Source: Rhodococcus sp. 4CII
GTDB taxonomy: Bacteria > Actinomycetota > Actinomycetes > Mycobacteriales > Mycobacteriaceae
Assembly: GCF_014256275.1 (NCBI RefSeq)
Contig: NZ_JACCFE010000002.1
Span: 6,460,001 to 6,524,000 of the forward strand
Reading direction: 5' to 3'
DNA length: 64,000 bases
Shown here: in pieces, positions 60,869 to 64,000 of the stretch
Numbering within the stretch: position 1 is the stretch's first letter
Layout: every line of letters begins with the position of its first letter
Program-made: the position numbers and the translations under genes
The notes under the pieces: generated by a model
The model's database searches: none
The model's input: only the letters and a program-made list of their open reading frames with translations
Told to the model about the DNA's origin: nothing

Positions 60869-62021
60869 GAGTCCGGCCCTTCCACCGGGTGCGCCCGCGA
60901 CGGTGACTGCGGTGCGACGACACCATCAGTGCCGTGACCGCGACGACGGACACCGGGTGCGCGCACGCGCAGGCCACGTCGGCGACGGTGAGGCGGTCGC
61001 CACGCTCGAGAGCACGCGCACACAGCCGGGACGCCGTCGCCGCCAGATATCCCACCGCGCCCCACCGGCGCACGCGCCCCCGGCCCGTCGCAAGGGCGAC
61101 CGCGGGCACGACGTACGCCACATGTGCAACACCGAGTACCGCGGCAGCGCCGACGCGGGAGCCGAACGCGGTCCACAGCCAGCGGTCGTAGCCGGTGCGT
61201 AGTGCGCGCGCGTCGTCGTACATCCGGCACGACGCTGCCGCGCCGGCGACGAACAGTTCCGTTCGCAGACCCCGTCGGCGGATCAGGCGCGCGAGGTCCA
61301 GGTCCTCGGTCAGGCTGTCCGCGACAGCCCGGTGACCCCCGACCCCGCGATATGCGGCGGCGTCGAAGACCATGAACTGCCCGCAGGCCACGACCGTCGA
61401 CGGTCGTCTCGACCCGTTGGCCACGCGAACGGGCAAGGTCGCCGCCCACGACCACGCGAGCAGCGGTTGCACCAGCGCCTCCGTGGTCGATCCGGCCTGC
61501 TGGAACGGCCACGGACAGACCAGGGCGGCGCCCGACGCCCGCAGCGCGGCGCACCCGGCGGCCAGGGCGTCCGGGCGCAACCGCACGTCGGCGTCGAGGA
61601 ACACGAGAATTCCGGGTCCGTCCCGGCCCTGCGCGACGGCGTGCTCGCTCACCCGATGGCAGGCCGCGGGTTTGCCCACCCAGCCGGGCGGCGGGTCCAG
61701 CGTGCCCCGCACGACGGAGAACCGGGGGTCCGCCGCGCATGCGGCTTCCGCGACGGTGGCAGTCCCGTCCGTGGAGGCGTCGTCGTAGACGAGCACCCGG
61801 AGATCGGGGACGCCGCTCGAGCGCCGCAGGTCGCCGATCAGGTCCGGCAACCGGTCACGCTCGTCGCGGGCCGGAATGCAGACGGTGACGGATTCGCTGA
61901 TCGGGCCGGCCGCGGAGGGGAGACGCGGGGTGCGGCGCAGGTTGGTGGCCGCCACGGCGAGCCCGAGGACGGAAATCAGCGAACCGGCCCCGACGATGCG
62001 TGGGATCGACGCGGAGGTCAC
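60861..62021 (-). CDS. Family 2 glycosyltransferase with membrane segments, carotenoid-locus type
   Basis: 386 residues. One N-terminal helix, then a GT2 catalytic domain: 'VTVCIPARDERDRLPDLI', 'VLVYDDASTDGTATVAEA', 'LVFLDADVRLRPDAL' (DxD) and 'SLTEDLDLARLIRRRG', and two or three C-terminal helices. GTG start overlaps the lppM stop by four bases. It resembles carotenoid glycosyltransferases such as CrtQ, and the neighbouring CruF-like and CrtO-like genes make glycosylation of a hydroxycarotenoid the likely role. Substrate inferred. Confidence 0.85.
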   Translation of the reverse strand: MTSASIPRIVGAGSLISVLGLAVAATNLRRTPRLPSAAGPISESVTVCIPARDERDRLPDLIGDLRRSSGVPDLRVLVYDDASTDGTATVAEAACAADPRFSVVRGTLDPPPGWVGKPAACHRVSEHAVAQGRDGPGILVFLDADVRLRPDALAAGCAALRASGAALVCPWPFQQAGSTTEALVQPLLAWSWAATLPVRVANGSRRPSTVVACGQFMVFDAAAYRGVGGHRAVADSLTEDLDLARLIRRRGLRTELFVAGAAASCRMYDDARALRTGYDRWLWTAFGSRVGAAAVLGVAHVAYVVPAVALATGRGRVRRWGAVGYLAATASRLCARALERGDRLTVADVACACAHPVSVVAVTALMVSSHRSHRRGRTRWKGRTLS

Positions 62022-62731
62022 ACCTCCGAATGGTCCTTCGTGCGACGGCTGCCGGCCACCGGGTCCTTGTTGCGGGCCAGCCAGGCCAGTGCCCCGACGA
62101 TCACCGCGACCCCCAGCGTGACGCCGGCCATGATGCCCGCCCAGCCCGCGAAACTGCGCGTGCTGGGATCGGAGTAGCGCACCTCGGCCCGGATCGTCGA
62201 GGTGTCGCCGGCGGGCAGCTTCCACGACACGATGGAGTCGCCTTCGCGGGTGCCGTTGGTGGTGGCGACGCGGGCCGGGAACGCGATCGTGAACTGCACG
62301 TCGCTGCCCTGCGCGGGCACCGAACTGAGGTCGGCCTTCCCGTCGAGGGTGACGAGGTCGCCGGTGCGCTGAAGCGAGATCTGGAAACTCCCGGTGGCCT
62401 GCTCCGACATGGTGCCGAGCTGTTGCACGTCGCCGAAGGTGAGGTCACTGAAGAACGCCTGGCTGCCGACGTAGCCGTCCTTCTTGTACTCCTGGATGCG
62501 CACCTTGTCCGACAACGAGACGGGGGGCGTGAGCTGGGGACCCTTGTCCTGATCGTTCGCGGGCACGGCGGCGGCCACGATCTGGCCGGAGACCCGGTCG
62601 TCGGCGGACACGCCCATCGACACCTGCACTCGCAGGCAACCTGCGAGGAACGGGACGAGGAGGAGACCGAGGACGGCGAGGGACGCGGCCCTCCGCGAGC
62701 GGGTCGAGGTGGGAACCGAAGGCAGCTGCAC
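62018..62731 (-). CDS. lppM: Lipoprotein LppM (DUF3153)
   Basis: 237 residues. A signal peptide ends in the lipobox 'LLVPFLAGC', followed by a beta-rich domain ('LRVQVSMGVSADDRVSGQIVAAAVP', 'DGYVGSQAFFSDLTFGDVQQLG') and a C-terminal transmembrane helix 'GIMAGVTLGVAVIVGALAWLARN'. M. tuberculosis LppM is implicated in phosphatidylinositol mannoside control and phagosome arrest. It is close to metF as in M. tuberculosis (Rv2171). GTG start. Confidence 0.93.
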   Translation of the reverse strand: MQLPSVPTSTRSRRAASLAVLGLLLVPFLAGCLRVQVSMGVSADDRVSGQIVAAAVPANDQDKGPQLTPPVSLSDKVRIQEYKKDGYVGSQAFFSDLTFGDVQQLGTMSEQATGSFQISLQRTGDLVTLDGKADLSSVPAQGSDVQFTIAFPARVATTNGTREGDSIVSWKLPAGDTSTIRAEVRYSDPSTRSFAGWAGIMAGVTLGVAVIVGALAWLARNKDPVAGSRRTKDHSEV

Positions 62732-62762
62732 AGTCGTATCGTGCCAGGGGAGTGGTTCGGTG

Positions 62763-63575
62763 TCAGGCGTGAGGGTGCGTGTCGTGGCACCCGGGCCGCC
62801 GGGAGCGCGGCCCCAGCATGGTCACGAGCAGGGGAACACCCAGGATTCCCATCGCGCACCACCCGTAGACCGCGGAATACCGCAACTCGGGGGCGTGCAG
62901 GAAGACCGTGTGGGCCAGCGCCGACCCCAGCCACGTCCACACGAACACTCCGATCGGGACGCCGTCGCGGTGCCGGGTGCCGGTGCCGAGACGACGGTCG
63001 ATCCCGTCGACGGCGATCGCCATCACAGTCGCGACGAGAAGCCACCCCGCGTAGTTCGTCAGCGGAATGTGCTCGATGCCGGGCAGGCCGGCGTCCGTCA
63101 CACACCAGTGCCACTGGCCGTCCGCGACCATCTGCGGGTCGAGATACAGATCCCAGCCGACGACCCCTACGGTCGTCAGAGCGATCCGGGCAGCCCGCCG
63201 GTGCGGGCCGCGTGCGAGCACGGATGCCACACACCACACCGGGTAGAAGCCGGCCGTCCAGGCGAACGGCACGACGAGGGGAACCCCGGCGAGTGCGGGC
63301 CCGAGCCGGTCGACGGCGTAGTCGTAGCACCCGTACGGGAAGCCGGTGGTCGTCCCGGCGACCTCGGAGACGAGACCCAGCCCCGCGGTCACGACGACCA
63401 GTCCGGCCGCCCACCGTCCGCCCCGGGTCACCGTCGCATGGGCGACGGCCGTCGCGGCGAGCAGCGCGACCACGCACACCGTGACGACGTCGCGGGTCCC
63501 GCCGTGTACCAGCGGGTAGAGGATCTGCGCCGCGATCGCCGCGCCCGCGAGGACCACGGGAACGCGGGAGTTCAT
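62763..63575 (-). CDS. Carotenoid biosynthesis protein, CruF-like (DUF422) hydratase
   Basis: 270 residues with about seven transmembrane helices. 'GLGLVSEVAGTTTGFPYGCYDY', 'GVPLVVPFAWTAGFYPVWCV', 'GWDLYLDPQMVADGQWHW' and 'IPLTNYAGWLLVATVMAIA' match the carotenoid 1,2-hydratase family that hydrates the psi end of gamma-carotene or bisanhydrobacterioruberin. The ATG overlaps the stop of the upstream CrtO-like gene (ATGA), so they are co-translated. The hydroxyl formed would be the acceptor for the GT2 enzyme. Confidence 0.85.
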   Translation of the reverse strand: MNSRVPVVLAGAAIAAQILYPLVHGGTRDVVTVCVVALLAATAVAHATVTRGGRWAAGLVVVTAGLGLVSEVAGTTTGFPYGCYDYAVDRLGPALAGVPLVVPFAWTAGFYPVWCVASVLARGPHRRAARIALTTVGVVGWDLYLDPQMVADGQWHWCVTDAGLPGIEHIPLTNYAGWLLVATVMAIAVDGIDRRLGTGTRHRDGVPIGVFVWTWLGSALAHTVFLHAPELRYSAVYGWCAMGILGVPLLVTMLGPRSRRPGCHDTHPHA

Positions 63576-64000
63576 CGCCGGCGCCACACCCGCGCCAGAC
63601 CCCTCCGGTCGTCGTGGAGTGCGACGCGTGCGGCGCTGCGGCCACTCGCGCCGGACACCCCACCGCCCGGATGCGTCGACGCCCCCGTCAGGTAGAGGCG
63701 TTCGGCGCCGGGAACCCGGTGTCGCGACAGTTCGGGGAGCGGGCGCCACATCATCATCTGGTCCAACGACATCTCGACGTGCATGACGTTGCCGCCGAGC
63801 AGCCCCATCTCGTCCTCGAGGTCCTGCGGCGACTGCACGTGCCGGTCGAGGACGGACTCGGTGAAACCGGGTGCGAGCCTGTCGATCTCCGCGACGATCC
63901 GGTCGGCCTCCGACTGGGCGACATCGCTCCACCGCCGCCCGCCGCTCAGCCGGTAGGGCTGCCACTGCGACCACAGCGTCACCTGGTGCCTGCCCGGGGG
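63572..64000 (-). CDS. FAD-dependent carotenoid oxidoreductase, CrtO/CrtI-like (5' end outside window)
   Basis: The C-terminal 143 residues run off the right edge. 'PPGRHQVTLWSQWQPYRLSGGRRW' and the FAD-binding end 'ERLYLTGASTHPGGGVSGASGRSAARVAL' are typical of beta-carotene ketolase CrtO and related desaturases. With a second enzyme of this superfamily (crtI) five kilobases away, a ketolase or further desaturase is likely. The reaction cannot be fixed from this fragment. Confidence 0.8.
   Translation of the reverse strand, partial: PPGRHQVTLWSQWQPYRLSGGRRWSDVAQSEADRIVAEIDRLAPGFTESVLDRHVQSPQDLEDEMGLLGGNVMHVEMSLDQMMMWRPLPELSRHRVPGAERLYLTGASTHPGGGVSGASGRSAARVALHDDRRGLARVWRRR

Overview
The window is high-GC actinobacterial chromosome, most likely Rhodococcus of the opacus/jostii group. 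Evidence is the codon bias, the mycolate-actinomycete gene set (mptA, pimB, lppM, a bcc-aa3 type respiratory chain, Rv2175c and Rv2179c homologues) and a gene order that closely follows Mycobacterium tuberculosis from glnA1 (Rv2220) down to lppM (Rv2171). The taxon is inferred; the synteny rests on recalled M. tuberculosis gene order and was not computed. It is mainly core genome, with a few insertions that carry most of the novelty. No rRNA, tRNA, CRISPR array, prophage or insertion sequence was seen.

Layout. 1-4.2 kb: the end of an osmoprotectant-type ABC importer (ATPase and permease), then a tandem ABM-domain membrane protein with a Bcr/CflA-like drug exporter. 4.4-12.1 kb: glnA with an apparent GlnR box, an RDD protein, a DUF4191 protein, lipA, lipB, a TIGR01777 epimerase and the two-lipoyl E2 gene sucB, so lipoate synthesis and attachment sit next to a lipoylated target. 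12.4-25 kb: leucyl aminopeptidase, gcvT, ilvE, the cobalamin genes cobU-cobT-cobS, a DUF3043 protein, glycerate kinase, a HesB-type Fe-S protein, adenosine kinase and asnB. 25.3-32.9 kb: ctaC-ctaF and ctaE-qcrCAB, encoding most of the bcc-aa3 supercomplex, split by a TetR/EamA exporter pair with two clear operators. 33-41.9 kb: trpD, an Lrp-type sensor coupled to a DEDD/GIY-YIG nuclease, two tandem NlpC/P60 hydrolases (the first behind a c-di-AMP riboswitch), a membrane HExxH protease and pimB.

41.9-50.4 kb: a fadD15-like acyl-CoA ligase broken by one frameshift, two SRPBCC proteins, an ArsA-like ATPase with an apparent CTG start, a small CxxC protein, a ROK glucokinase, a PlsC acyltransferase, a GT87 mannosyltransferase and a 3'-5' exoribonuclease. 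50.4-54.3 kb: class II DAHP synthase, a PknL kinase carrying four PASTA repeats, and its presumed partner, the Rv2175c DNA-binding protein. 54.3-64 kb: a carotenoid locus (crtB, crtI, crtE, a glycosyltransferase, a CruF-like hydratase, a CrtO-like oxidoreductase) interleaved with mptA, metF and lppM.

Regulation visible in sequence: a GlnR-type box before glnA, a ydaO-class riboswitch, paired TetR operators, many -10 hexamers placed 6-7 bases before the start codon (probable leaderless mRNAs), and long inverted repeats between convergent genes, including a 40-bp palindrome present twice.
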